Source: Alphaproteobacteria bacterium (GTDB taxonomy: Bacteria > Pseudomonadota > Alphaproteobacteria > UBA11222). From it: a stretch of 62,387 nt of DNA. The stretch is taken from assembly GCA_009693835.1 (NCBI GenBank), contig SHWM01000004.1:1-62387 (forward strand). The letters run 5' to 3'. Shown here in pieces: positions 53,030 through 60,509 of this stretch (positions are counted from its first letter, which is position 1; every line of letters begins with the position of its first letter). The notes below the pieces were generated by a model that saw only the letters and a list, made by a program, of their open reading frames with translations, did no database searches and had not been told where the DNA came from. A program made the translations under genes and the position numbers.

Positions 53030-56000
53030 ATGGAGGCACGTGTGTCCGGATTATTGAACTCACCCGCGCGGCGGGTGCTGCAGAATCGCTTGATCATAGG
53101 CGGTTCTGCCATTGCGTTATTCGCCATGATGGCAGGCTCCGCCAGCGCTATTGATTATAGCTTCGGTGAGGTTAGCGGGTCCGTTGATACAGTGGTTACG
53201 GCGGGCGCCTCGATGCGCACCAGCAACCGGGACTGCCGCAATCTTGGCCGCGCCAGTGGCGGCTGCAAGGTGACGGACGCCTCGAATTCTGAGAAAGACG
53301 GCGGCACCAACGTCGATGACGGCAATCTGAATTATGATCAGTGGGACGTGTTCTCCGGCGCCGTCAAGGCCACTTCGGAAGCGGGCGCTGCCTGGCACAA
53401 TTTTAACGCGTTTGTGCGCGGCACCGCATTCTACGATCCGATCATTGACGATGTCCGGTTCAGGGATATGACCAATGCGCAACTGACCGGCCGGGACGGC
53501 GTCGGGCATAACGCCAAGATGCTCGACTATTTTGTGGGCGGCAGTTTTAACGTGGGCGGCATGCCGCTGGAACTGCGCGGCGGCAATCAGGTGATCAGCT
53601 GGGGTGAAAGCACTTTCATCCAGAACGGCATCAACGTGATCAACCCGATCGACGTTGCCGCCGTGCGCAAGCCGGGTTCGGAAGTGAAGGAATTCTTCAA
53701 GCCGATCCTGGCGGCCAAGGCCTCGCTCGGCCTGCCCAACAATTTCAGTGTTGAAGGCTTCTATCAGTTCAAATCCGACAATATCGTGCCGGATGCAGCG
53801 GGCACCTTCTTCAGCGGCGCCGACATTGTCGGGCGCGGTTCGCAGCAAATCCGCGCGGGCGCATTCAATCCTGGCGACGATGTTAATTTTAACCCCGCAG
53901 CGGTTCTGGATGGCCTTAGCGCGAGCAATGTTTTCTGGCAAAGCCGCCTTGCCCTCAATATGCCTTCCGTGATAATCGAACGGGCCAATGACAAGGACGG
54001 CGATAATGGCGGGGAATTTGGTTTCGCCCTGCGTTATTTCAATGAAGAATTGAATAATGGCATGGAGTTCGGCCTGTATTTCATCAACTATCATTCGCGT
54101 CTGCCGCTTGTCACGACCAAGATGACCAATCCGCTTCTGGCCGTCAGCGGCGTCACCGGCACCACCATGACCGCCTATGCGCGTGACGCCTATGGCAAGA
54201 TAAACCCCAGCGGCAGCCGACAGCTCGACTCGCAAACGATCTCGGCGGTTGATCTGGGTCAGTTCAATCGGGCTAATGCGGGCCTTGCCGCCGGGACCTC
54301 GGCGGATACGGGCCTGGGCCTTCCCGCGCCCACCCTGAGTGCCTCCGGACCGGTCTACAGCGCGACCTCAGGCACCGCAGGGGCGAATGTGTTCGAATTG
54401 CAACAGCAATTATGCAACGTGTTCGGCCTGAATGGCGTCACCGCCCAGGCGCAGGGTCTGCAGTCGGCGACTGGCCGTCCCTGGATCGCAGGGGATGACG
54501 CCAGAATTCGCTCCAATACGGATATGCGTCTTCCGGGCGGGTATCAGAACTGTACCAACCTCGCCCGCACGCGCACTCTGTCAGCGGATGGCTCGATTGC
54601 AGCGACACTCGCCAATACCCAGCAATATCGTCTGGAATTTCCGGAAGACATCAAGCTGTTTGGCGCAAGCGTGAGCACAACCCTGGGTTCCATGGCCTTC
54701 CAGGCCGAGGCGACCTACCGCCACGACCAGCCGCTGAGCTATGTTGGCTCCGAAGTGGGGGCGCTGGCCTCCGATCTTGACGGCCGCACGGCCCTGTTCA
54801 CGGGCGCCGATCTGCCCGCGGGCGTGGGTTCAGCCTCCGCTCCTGCGCGTAACTTTGAGCTGACGCCGACACGCGCTGGCGCAACCGGGATCCAGTACTA
54901 TAACCAGGTGGCCGCCCCTACGGCCGCCAGGCGGGCCGGCACCAATCAGATCAGCAGCGCCGAGATGTTTAAACTTGAAGAAAAAATGGCCGGCGTTGCA
55001 GGCTCCTACTCTGCGGTGCCCAATCCCAACTACGGCGACACGGTGCAAATCACGGCAGGCCTGGCGCGTGCCGCGGATCTGGCGCTGGACGGTCTGCTGA
55101 CTGTGGCTGATCTTCCGGTAGTGCTGTTCGATGCGGCCAGTCTGGGCGCGGGCGGCGTGGTGCTGCCGACCAGTACGCTTGCCGGTACGGGCGGCACTCT
55201 GGTGGGCCCGCCTTCCGCCGGGGCGGTAGCCCCGCTCCTCGCTAAGATTGTTGGCACCAACGGCGTCACCGTTGGACCAACCCCTGTCGTTTCCGCTATC
55301 AATCCGGCGGGTTCCGTGGCCTATGTATTTCCGCAGGGCACGGCGGCCGGCCTGGTCGACGTAGCCAACAGGCGGCGAGCTATTGACCTTGATCCAGGCA
55401 GGAATAGTATCTCGTCTTATCTGGTGAACGGCACAGTGGGTGATGGGTTGTATTTACGCCATGTCGACTCGGGCACTGGTGCCGTGGCAACCCCGTCCAC
55501 GCCGCAGAACCGCGCCTCGGTGCTGTCAGCCGAGAATGTCGGCAGGGACGGCTTTGTTAAAACCCCGAAAGAAGACATCTTCACCGCCCAGGCCACGATG
55601 ACTTCGGTGCTGTTCGGTTCCAATCAGGTCGTGCAGTTCGCGGCAGCGGATGGCGGCACGGTGGTGACCGAAGTGGGCATGGTGTGGGCGCCGGGTATCT
55701 CGACCAGTTCCGCTATCTCCGCCAGCGGCAGTGAAGGGCTGTTGAATCCCATCGCCGCCAATACCTATCGTCTGAACCCCGATCTGAAGGGGCCGACCAA
55801 CTGGGCCACTCCATTCTCATGGGGCGCACAGGGCATCTTCAACCTGACCTATAACCGCGTCTTCGGCAGCCCGGTCAACCTGGTGCCGGCGGTTGGCTGG
55901 CGCTGGGATCTGGGTGGACGCACGCCCACGCCGCTTGGCAACTATATGGCCGAACGCAAGGCGATCAGCCTTAGCGTGGCCGCGAACTATCAGTCGCGCT

Positions 56001-56098
56001 GGACAGGTTCTGTCAGCTGGACCGCCCAATTTGGTCCCAACGTGGGTGTACAGAGCGACCGTGACTTTGCCTCGCTCAACGTCGCCTACGCCTTCTAG
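53030..56098 (+). CDS. DUF1302-family outer-membrane protein, unusually long
   Basis: A 1022-residue protein with signal peptide (LIIGGSAIALFAMMAGSASA) and DUF1302 hallmarks early on (YSFGEVSGSVDTVVTAGASMRTSN; NLNYDQWDVFSGAVKATSE; RGGNQVISWGESTFIQNGINVINPIDV). It ends in YAF, the C-terminal phenylalanine of an outer-membrane barrel. Family members are usually 500-700 residues; the extra length is mainly a Gly/Ala/Thr-rich, barrel-like middle section (about residues 420-870). Start is ATG 53030; GTG 53042 after GGAGG is an alternative. DUF1302 proteins are linked to import or export of hydrophobic compounds. A TTGACA at 52932-52937 may be its -35 box. A strong terminator follows. Confidence 0.85.
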   Translation: MEARVSGLLNSPARRVLQNRLIIGGSAIALFAMMAGSASAIDYSFGEVSGSVDTVVTAGASMRTSNRDCRNLGRASGGCKVTDASNSEKDGGTNVDDGNLNYDQWDVFSGAVKATSEAGAAWHNFNAFVRGTAFYDPIIDDVRFRDMTNAQLTGRDGVGHNAKMLDYFVGGSFNVGGMPLELRGGNQVISWGESTFIQNGINVINPIDVAAVRKPGSEVKEFFKPILAAKASLGLPNNFSVEGFYQFKSDNIVPDAAGTFFSGADIVGRGSQQIRAGAFNPGDDVNFNPAAVLDGLSASNVFWQSRLALNMPSVIIERANDKDGDNGGEFGFALRYFNEELNNGMEFGLYFINYHSRLPLVTTKMTNPLLAVSGVTGTTMTAYARDAYGKINPSGSRQLDSQTISAVDLGQFNRANAGLAAGTSADTGLGLPAPTLSASGPVYSATSGTAGANVFELQQQLCNVFGLNGVTAQAQGLQSATGRPWIAGDDARIRSNTDMRLPGGYQNCTNLARTRTLSADGSIAATLANTQQYRLEFPEDIKLFGASVSTTLGSMAFQAEATYRHDQPLSYVGSEVGALASDLDGRTALFTGADLPAGVGSASAPARNFELTPTRAGATGIQYYNQVAAPTAARRAGTNQISSAEMFKLEEKMAGVAGSYSAVPNPNYGDTVQITAGLARAADLALDGLLTVADLPVVLFDAASLGAGGVVLPTSTLAGTGGTLVGPPSAGAVAPLLAKIVGTNGVTVGPTPVVSAINPAGSVAYVFPQGTAAGLVDVANRRRAIDLDPGRNSISSYLVNGTVGDGLYLRHVDSGTGAVATPSTPQNRASVLSAENVGRDGFVKTPKEDIFTAQATMTSVLFGSNQVVQFAAADGGTVVTEVGMVWAPGISTSSAISASGSEGLLNPIAANTYRLNPDLKGPTNWATPFSWGAQGIFNLTYNRVFGSPVNLVPAVGWRWDLGGRTPTPLGNYMAERKAISLSVAANYQSRWTGSVSWTAQFGPNVGVQSDRDFASLNVAYAF

Positions 56099-56117
56099 GA
56101 CTGGCGTCACATCATCA

Positions 56118-56151
56118 AACGCCCGGAATTCAGGTTCCGGGCGTTTTTTTT
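56118..56151 (+). terminator. Intrinsic terminator after the DUF1302 gene
   Basis: Stem AACGCCCGGAA (56118-56128) pairs with TTCCGGGCGTT (56135-56145) around the loop TTCAGG, followed by a T run to 56151. It lies 20 bases after the stop codon. The Ycf48-like gene that follows starts 120 bases later and is therefore transcribed from its own promoter or by readthrough. Confidence 0.92.
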
Positions 56152-56270
56152 GCTACTGGCGAAACAAAAATATAATGGCTTACTGGCTGGCGTCCGGCGA
56201 TGACATCGGCTAAAAGTTGGGCCTCAATTTGGCGAGAGCAACGCGCCAGAATTTACAGCGGGGAAATGAT

Positions 56271-57332
56271 ATGCGCATTCTACAGTTAGCTTTTACCTGG
56301 ACCCGAATCCTGCGGGCGGCCCTTGTGCTGTTCTTTGCGGTTGCCGCCCTTTCCGGCACCAGTGTTCAGGCCGCCAGTCGCATGGGGCAAAAGACACCGG
56401 CCAAGGCCATTCCCGAAGAGGCCGTTCATTCCGGCCTGGTCACCGACACCCTTCTCCTTGGTGTGACCAAGGCAGGCACGCGCCTGGTGGGGGTGGGACA
56501 TTGGGGCCATGTCATCCTGTCGGACGATAGCGGCGTTACCTGGCGGCAGGCGCAAAAGGTGCCCACGCGCACGACCCTGACCTCGGTGTATTTCACGGAC
56601 GATAAAAACGGCTGGGCGGTCGGCCACGACACGGTCATTATCCGCACCACGGATGGCGGCGAAACCTGGGCAATGCAATATTCCGATCCTCCGGCGGAAA
56701 CCCCGCTGCTGACGGTATGGTTCGAGAATACCGAGCATGGCATCGCGGCGGGTTCGTTCAGCCTGATGCTGGAAACGCAGGATGGCGGCAAAACCTGGGA
56801 AAGCCGCCCTCTGCTCGAAGAAGAAACCGAAGGCTTTGAGTCGCCGCATCTGAACGCCATTTTCTGGGGTCCGGATAGAAAAAGCCAGGTGATGATCGCG
56901 TCCGAGGCCGGTAATTTTTTCCGTTCGCAGAATGCGGGGAAAACCTGGGAACTGATCAAAATGCCCTATAAAGGTTCATTCTGGGGCGGGTTAGTAACAA
57001 ACACGGGCCGGGTCCTTGCTCTGGGCATGCGGGGGCATATTCTGTACAGCGATAATTTTGGCGATAGCTGGGAAAGTGTGACAACGGGTGCCGATCAGTC
57101 TTTCAGCAACGGCATACAGCTTGCCGATGGTTCGATCGTTGCGGTCGGGCTGGCCGGCACCGTGGCCTACAGCACCAATAATGGCGCGAGCTTCACGACA
57201 GTTATCCGGCCGTCGCGCACGGGGCTTTCCTCGATTGCGGAATCGATGAACGGAGAGGTGGTGCTGCTGGGGGATGTTGGCCTTGAGCGCCAGCCCGCCA
57301 CATTGTCTGCATCGTCGGCCAAGGGCAGCTAG
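56271..57332 (+). CDS. Ycf48-like BNR-repeat (beta-propeller) secreted protein
   Basis: A 353-residue protein with a signal peptide (ILRAALVLFFAVAALSGTSVQA) and several Ycf48/BNR repeats: ILSDDSGVTWRQ, IIRTTDGGETWAMQ, MLETQDGGKTWES, FFRSQNAGKTWEL, LYSDNFGDSWES. These S/T-x-D/N-x-G-x-T/S-W blocks build a beta-propeller. Plant and cyanobacterial Ycf48 assists photosystem II, but bacterial relatives are found with DUF1302, DUF1329 and RND genes in clusters for hydrophobic-compound transport or degradation, the likely setting here. I chose the ATG at 56271 after GGGGAAATG; an upstream in-frame start lacks the signal peptide at its front. Confidence 0.88.
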   Translation: MRILQLAFTWTRILRAALVLFFAVAALSGTSVQAASRMGQKTPAKAIPEEAVHSGLVTDTLLLGVTKAGTRLVGVGHWGHVILSDDSGVTWRQAQKVPTRTTLTSVYFTDDKNGWAVGHDTVIIRTTDGGETWAMQYSDPPAETPLLTVWFENTEHGIAAGSFSLMLETQDGGKTWESRPLLEEETEGFESPHLNAIFWGPDRKSQVMIASEAGNFFRSQNAGKTWELIKMPYKGSFWGGLVTNTGRVLALGMRGHILYSDNFGDSWESVTTGADQSFSNGIQLADGSIVAVGLAGTVAYSTNNGASFTTVIRPSRTGLSSIAESMNGEVVLLGDVGLERQPATLSASSAKGS

Positions 57333-57340
57333 ACTCTTAT

Positions 57341-57412
57341 CCGATCCCCCCATCCCTATCCCCTCTCCACGCGAAGCTACGCCAAGGCGAGTGGGGTTGG
57401 AGTGGGGTGATA
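57341..57412 (+). repeat. Dispersed intergenic GC-rich repeat, short copy
   Basis: CCGATCCCCCCATCCCTATC at the start, GTGGGGTTGGAGTGGGGTGA at the end, with CGAAGCTACGCCAAGGCG between. Shortest member of the family seen at 7790-7917, 35214-35313, 52253-52327 and 52437-52537. It lies between the Ycf48-like gene and the convergent HAD gene and may act as a bidirectional hairpin. Confidence 0.55.
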
Positions 57413-57449
57413 GGCTGACGCTGACGGATGCGATCAGGTTGGATGGCGG

Positions 57450-58097
57450 CTAATCCCGCAACGGGTGGCCCAGAAGAGCCTCGAGTTCGGCAAGCGCGAT
57501 TTCCGGTTCGCCGACCTTGATGGTCTGCATGCCCAGGGCGCGCGCGGGTTTCAGATTGACGCCCAGATCATCCAGATAGATGGCCTCGCGCGGATGGACG
57601 CCCAGCGCGTCACAGGACATCTGATAGATACGCGGATCGGGTTTGCGGATGCCCGCGCGTTTGGACTCGATGATGTGGTGAAACATTTTCATCACGTCGC
57701 GCACGGCGTTGGCGGCGGCGTTGTCCAGCACCATGCCCGGCCCCCGGCCCGCAGGCACATTATTGGTGATGCACCCTACCTTATAGCGTAGCGAACAGCG
57801 CCGCAGCGCCTCCGCCATCATGGGCCTCACTTCGCCCCCCAGCAGACTTATTACGTCCCGCCCGGCGATTTCATGGCCCAGGGCGGCGCTCTCTTCCGCA
57901 AATAAAACATCAAACTGGTCCAGCGTAAGTTCACTGCGTTCAAACTGCGCCCAGGCATTGGTGTCTGGATTACGCGCATTCACGCTGCGGATGAAATCGG
58001 CGGGAATTCCATTGGCCAGTTCATGGCGGTTGAACGCTTCAAACGGGCTGCTGGTCAGCACGCCGCCAAAGTCCCAGATAATCGCCCTGATTGTCAT
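57450..58097 (-). CDS. HAD-superfamily hydrolase (subfamily IA)
   Basis: A 215-residue phosphatase-like protein. Motif I is IWDFGGVLTSSP with the nucleophilic Asp (DxGGVL form of the epoxide-hydrolase N-terminal/YihX branch), motif II CITNN, motif III lysine in ESKRAGIRKPDPRIYQ and motif IV YLDDLGVNLKPARALGM. Probably dephosphorylates a small sugar phosphate or nucleotide; substrate cannot be told. It is convergent with the Ycf48-like gene and divergent from the XRE regulator. Confidence 0.87.
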   Translation of the reverse strand: MTIRAIIWDFGGVLTSSPFEAFNRHELANGIPADFIRSVNARNPDTNAWAQFERSELTLDQFDVLFAEESAALGHEIAGRDVISLLGGEVRPMMAEALRRCSLRYKVGCITNNVPAGRGPGMVLDNAAANAVRDVMKMFHHIIESKRAGIRKPDPRIYQMSCDALGVHPREAIYLDDLGVNLKPARALGMQTIKVGEPEIALAELEALLGHPLRD

Positions 58098-58172
58098 GCC
58101 ACCCCCATGCAGATAGACTGCTGGCAGGTATAGTATTTATTGTCCGGTCCAGCAAGACCGCAGGGATTTGAT

Positions 58173-58532
58173 ATGGCGCTGTTTTTTGATCAGGAATGGT
58201 TCGACGCGCGGATGCGGGAACGCGGTCTGAATCGGCCTGCCCTGGCGGCGATACTGGGAATCAGCACCGGTGATCTGGACGCCATCTGGAAAGATCAGCG
58301 TGAAATCAGCGCACGCGAGGTCACTATTCTGTCGGAAATACTGGGCGTCACACCCGCGGAAATAGCGTCGCATGGCGGTGTGTCCACTCCCATCCCCGGA
58401 ACCGCTGGCGATCCATCCGCAGTGTTGATGAGGTTCGATCTGATGGAGTCCCGTCTGCAAAGGCTGGAGCGCAGCGTGGCCGAGCTGACAGCTGGGATAA
58501 AATCCCTGCCTGACAGGTCTGGCAGCCGCTAA
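58173..58532 (+). CDS. XRE-family helix-turn-helix regulator
   Basis: A 119-residue protein with a Cro/CI-type HTH (FDARMRERGLNRPALAAILGISTGDLDAIWKDQREISAREVTILSEILGVTPAEIAS) and a C-terminal helix with coiled-coil character (MRFDLMESRLQRLERSVAELTAG). I chose the ATG at 58173 (MALFFDQEWF) over a TTG 33 bases upstream. It is divergent from the HAD hydrolase, whose start codon is only 75 bases away, so it may control that gene as well as itself. Target unknown. Confidence 0.78.
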   Translation: MALFFDQEWFDARMRERGLNRPALAAILGISTGDLDAIWKDQREISAREVTILSEILGVTPAEIASHGGVSTPIPGTAGDPSAVLMRFDLMESRLQRLERSVAELTAGIKSLPDRSGSR

Positions 58533-58819
58533 ACTTTTATACCACCCTGTTGTTGGGCGCGGATCATCATATTTTGCCGATAGGCGAGGGCCACGTCCCG
58601 GAAGCGGCGGGCGGACACGCGCGAGGTGTCGCGTAACAATTGACCGCGGATCTGCAGATCATAGGGCTGATAGCGGCGGGAAGTAGCGGTTCCGGATTTG
58701 CTCGCGGCCGGGGAAGCCTCGACATCGATGCATATCGCATCTTTTTCGCGAAATTTCGGCTCCCGCTCCGCTGTTTTGCGGGCGCCAGCGCCGGATATGG
58801 AAGAAACCGTCAAAGTCAT
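58529..58819 (-). CDS. Short hypothetical protein
   Basis: A 96-residue frame, basic and without membrane segments (MTLTVSSISGAGARKTAERE ... QPYDLQIRGQLLRDTSRVSARRFRDVALAYRQNMM). It overlaps the end of the XRE gene by four bases in convergent orientation. No family is recognised; the upstream sequence lacks a strong ribosome-binding site. The C-terminal half looks like a plausible helix, so it may be real, but chance is not excluded. Confidence 0.45.
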   Translation of the reverse strand: MTLTVSSISGAGARKTAEREPKFREKDAICIDVEASPAASKSGTATSRRYQPYDLQIRGQLLRDTSRVSARRFRDVALAYRQNMMIRAQQQGGIKV

Positions 58820-58935
58820 CGCGCCGTTTTCAGCAAGGGTTCAAATCATGCCCCTTATGTTAGCTTAAGCAGGCCCCCGATCAAGTACCGGCTATGGTTA
58901 ACGCCATTTAATCAGCCCTCGCTGTGACCGGTGTC

Positions 58936-58957
58936 ATTTAATTTATTTGCTTAACGC
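58936..58957 (+). repeat. 22-bp direct repeat, left copy
   Basis: Starts ATTTAATTT and ends GCTTAACGC; identical in all 22 bases to 60488-60509. The bases on either side differ between copies. The two copies bracket the lipoprotein gene and its 29-bp palindrome, about 1.55 kb in total. Confidence 0.85.
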
Positions 58958-59020
58958 CGGGTTGGCCTCGCTGGCCACAGGATAACTCCCAAAATGGTTG
59001 AAGTAGCCAGTGCACAGGCG

Positions 59021-59959
59021 TCACGGAGAAAAATTGGGAGTTAAGGCTTCGGATGTCCCATTATAACCTCCCTCTTCGTTATTGCTTATTGGGGCTCCTC
59101 CAGCGGCAGCTTTTGTGGCCTCATTTGTTTTTTCCACCGCATCTTCGGCCTTCTTGGTGTCTGCAGGATCATGGGATGTGCCATTCGGTATGGCTTTGGC
59201 GGCGGCCTCTTTTGCCTTATTGGCGTGATCAGCAGTCGAAGTCGCTTTGATTACAGCTTCGTCTGCCCTGGCTTTTTCTGCCGCGGCTTTTGCCGCCGCC
59301 GCTTCGACTGCCATTTTTGCCAAATTGGCGGCCACCGCAGCAGCATCAACCGCAACTTTTGCTTCCTCGGTGGCCTTTTTTTTCTCGTCCGGATCAGCCG
59401 TAGTGATGGCCTTGGCAGTAGCCGCCGCATTTTTCATTGCTGCATCTGCGGTAGAGGCTTTTGCGGCGGCATCGACCAATAATGCCGTGGCGTCATCTTT
59501 CATTTTTGAAGCTGCGTCAGTCGCTTCTCTGTTGGTTTTGTCAGGCTGCTTTTTGATGGAGCTTTTCACGAAGTACTGGACGCTCTGTGGCGAGCATATA
59601 TTATTGTAGGATTCCAGAGCACTTCGCGACGAATAGAAATTATAGTCATCCGGCTTTGCTTCATAGGCCACCTGAAGTTCTCTTTTTGATTTCAGTTTTT
59701 CAGCCAGGACAAGCTGTTCCACCTCGCCTGCATCCGGGGTGAAAATAAAGTTTGATACAGTGGACTCGACCTGATTCTCAAAAAGACCAAATCCTGCGGC
59801 AGTACCTCCGGTAATCGCTCCTCCGGCGCCAGATAAGCCAAGGATGGTTGCAGTTGCAGCTCCTATGTTACTGGATGTGTCGCGTATATAGTTCAAATCC
59901 GGTTGAGCCCGTGACAGTTCCTTGAAAAAATATCTGCACAGATCATCCGACAGAGACAT
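59021..59959 (-). CDS. Ala/Lys-rich coiled-coil protein, C-terminal part of a frameshifted lipoprotein
   Basis: Frame of 312 codons from the ATG at 59959, with an early hydrophobic Gly-rich segment (IGAATATILGLSGAGGAITGGTAAGFGLF) and a long C-terminal helix of Ala-Lys-Glu repeats (KAAAEKARADEAV; ANKAKEAAAKAI) predicted to be coiled coil. The same frame is open upstream without a start to about 60115 (PNTKVVNIPDEANFQQAL...SYLYLQAG) and joins the lipoprotein start of 60094-60321 if one base is added to the six-G run at 60111-60116. Joined, the product is a 433-residue lipoprotein. No family is recognised. A 10-bp inverted repeat (58983-58992/59034-59043) overlaps the 3' end. Confidence 0.65.
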   Translation of the reverse strand: MSLSDDLCRYFFKELSRAQPDLNYIRDTSSNIGAATATILGLSGAGGAITGGTAAGFGLFENQVESTVSNFIFTPDAGEVEQLVLAEKLKSKRELQVAYEAKPDDYNFYSSRSALESYNNICSPQSVQYFVKSSIKKQPDKTNREATDAASKMKDDATALLVDAAAKASTADAAMKNAAATAKAITTADPDEKKKATEEAKVAVDAAAVAANLAKMAVEAAAAKAAAEKARADEAVIKATSTADHANKAKEAAAKAIPNGTSHDPADTKKAEDAVEKTNEATKAAAGGAPISNNEEGGYNGTSEALTPNFSP

Positions 59960-60093
59960 GCCAGCCTGGAGATAAAGATAACTCTGTACGCCGCATGTCG
60001 GCGCTGCTCCGCCATTACTATTCGTCAGACTTAGTGCCGTGCAGTTTGCGGAGGCTCTCAGGGCCTGCTGAAAGTTTGCTTCATCTGGTATGT

Positions 60094-60321
60094 TTACGAC
60101 TTTTGTATTTGGGGGGAGGCTGGCTTCGCCGCCGTATCCGCTGTTGGTGTGGTTGGCTTCGCCGCCGTGCCTACGCCGCGAAAGTCTTTAATCACGGCCA
60201 GTTCATCATCTCCCTGGACATTTTCATAATCCTGGAGCGCCTTAAGACGCTTTTGCAAACTGCAACCAGGCAGCAAAATAGAACAAGCGACTAAGGTCTG
60301 GAATGGCGTCCTTCCAAGCAT
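60094..60321 (-). CDS. Lipoprotein N-terminal part (frameshifted from 59021-59959)
   Basis: Begins at ATG 60321 after GGAGGGGAAT, a strong ribosome-binding site. The signal peptide ends in a lipobox (LVACSILLPGC, cysteine lipidated), so the mature protein is membrane-anchored. The frame runs through a Thr/Ala/Pro-rich linker (GTAAKPTTPTADTAAKPASP) and stops at 60094, after a six-C run on the coding strand. The adjacent frame then carries the continuation down to 59021. One added base unites them, which makes a single gene with a frameshift the better reading. A 29-bp palindrome lies 50 bases upstream. Confidence 0.7.
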   Translation of the reverse strand: MLGRTPFQTLVACSILLPGCSLQKRLKALQDYENVQGDDELAVIKDFRGVGTAAKPTTPTADTAAKPASPQIQKS

Positions 60322-60370
60322 ATTCCCCTCCGTTTTTTTGTGGCTCACAAAAATTTATCAGAAGAGGACG

Positions 60371-60399
60371 GCCATATACAAGTAATACTTGTATATGGC
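60371..60399. promoter_or_regulatory. Perfect 29-bp palindrome upstream of the lipoprotein gene
   Basis: Arms GCCATATACAAGTA (60371-60384) and TACTTGTATATGGC (60386-60399) are fully complementary around a single central A at 60385. The inner core is ATACAAGTA/TACTTGTAT. It sits 50 bases upstream of the lipoprotein start, inside the segment bracketed by the 22-bp direct repeat. The 14-1-14 geometry suits a dimeric repressor or activator, or a recombinase site. Confidence 0.75.
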
Positions 60400-60487
60400 G
60401 CGGCAGTACACTTAAAGGTAGTCCGCACGCATTTCCCTATGCTATTGATTGCAGTGGGAAAGCAGCCAATCTCAAAGCAAAAATGTT

Positions 60488-60509
60488 ATTTAATTTATTT
60501 GCTTAACGC
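60488..60509 (+). repeat. 22-bp direct repeat, right copy, at the 3' end of fbiC
   Basis: Identical to 58936-58957. It covers the last four codons and stop of fbiC (stop at 60497-60495) plus seven bases beyond. A perfect repeat made from a gene's 3' end is the usual mark left by site-specific integration, although no integrase is present. Confidence 0.85.

Noticed and set aside
58897..58913. A CtrA-like motif, TTAACGCCATTTAA.
   Set aside because: The spacing is six bases, not seven, so it does not meet the consensus; the same holds for TTAACAATAATTAA near 2256.
58936..60509. Insertion sequence or prophage remnant.
   Set aside because: No transposase, integrase or phage structural gene is present, and the flanking repeat is direct, 22 bp and derived from a gene end, so a named element cannot be assigned.
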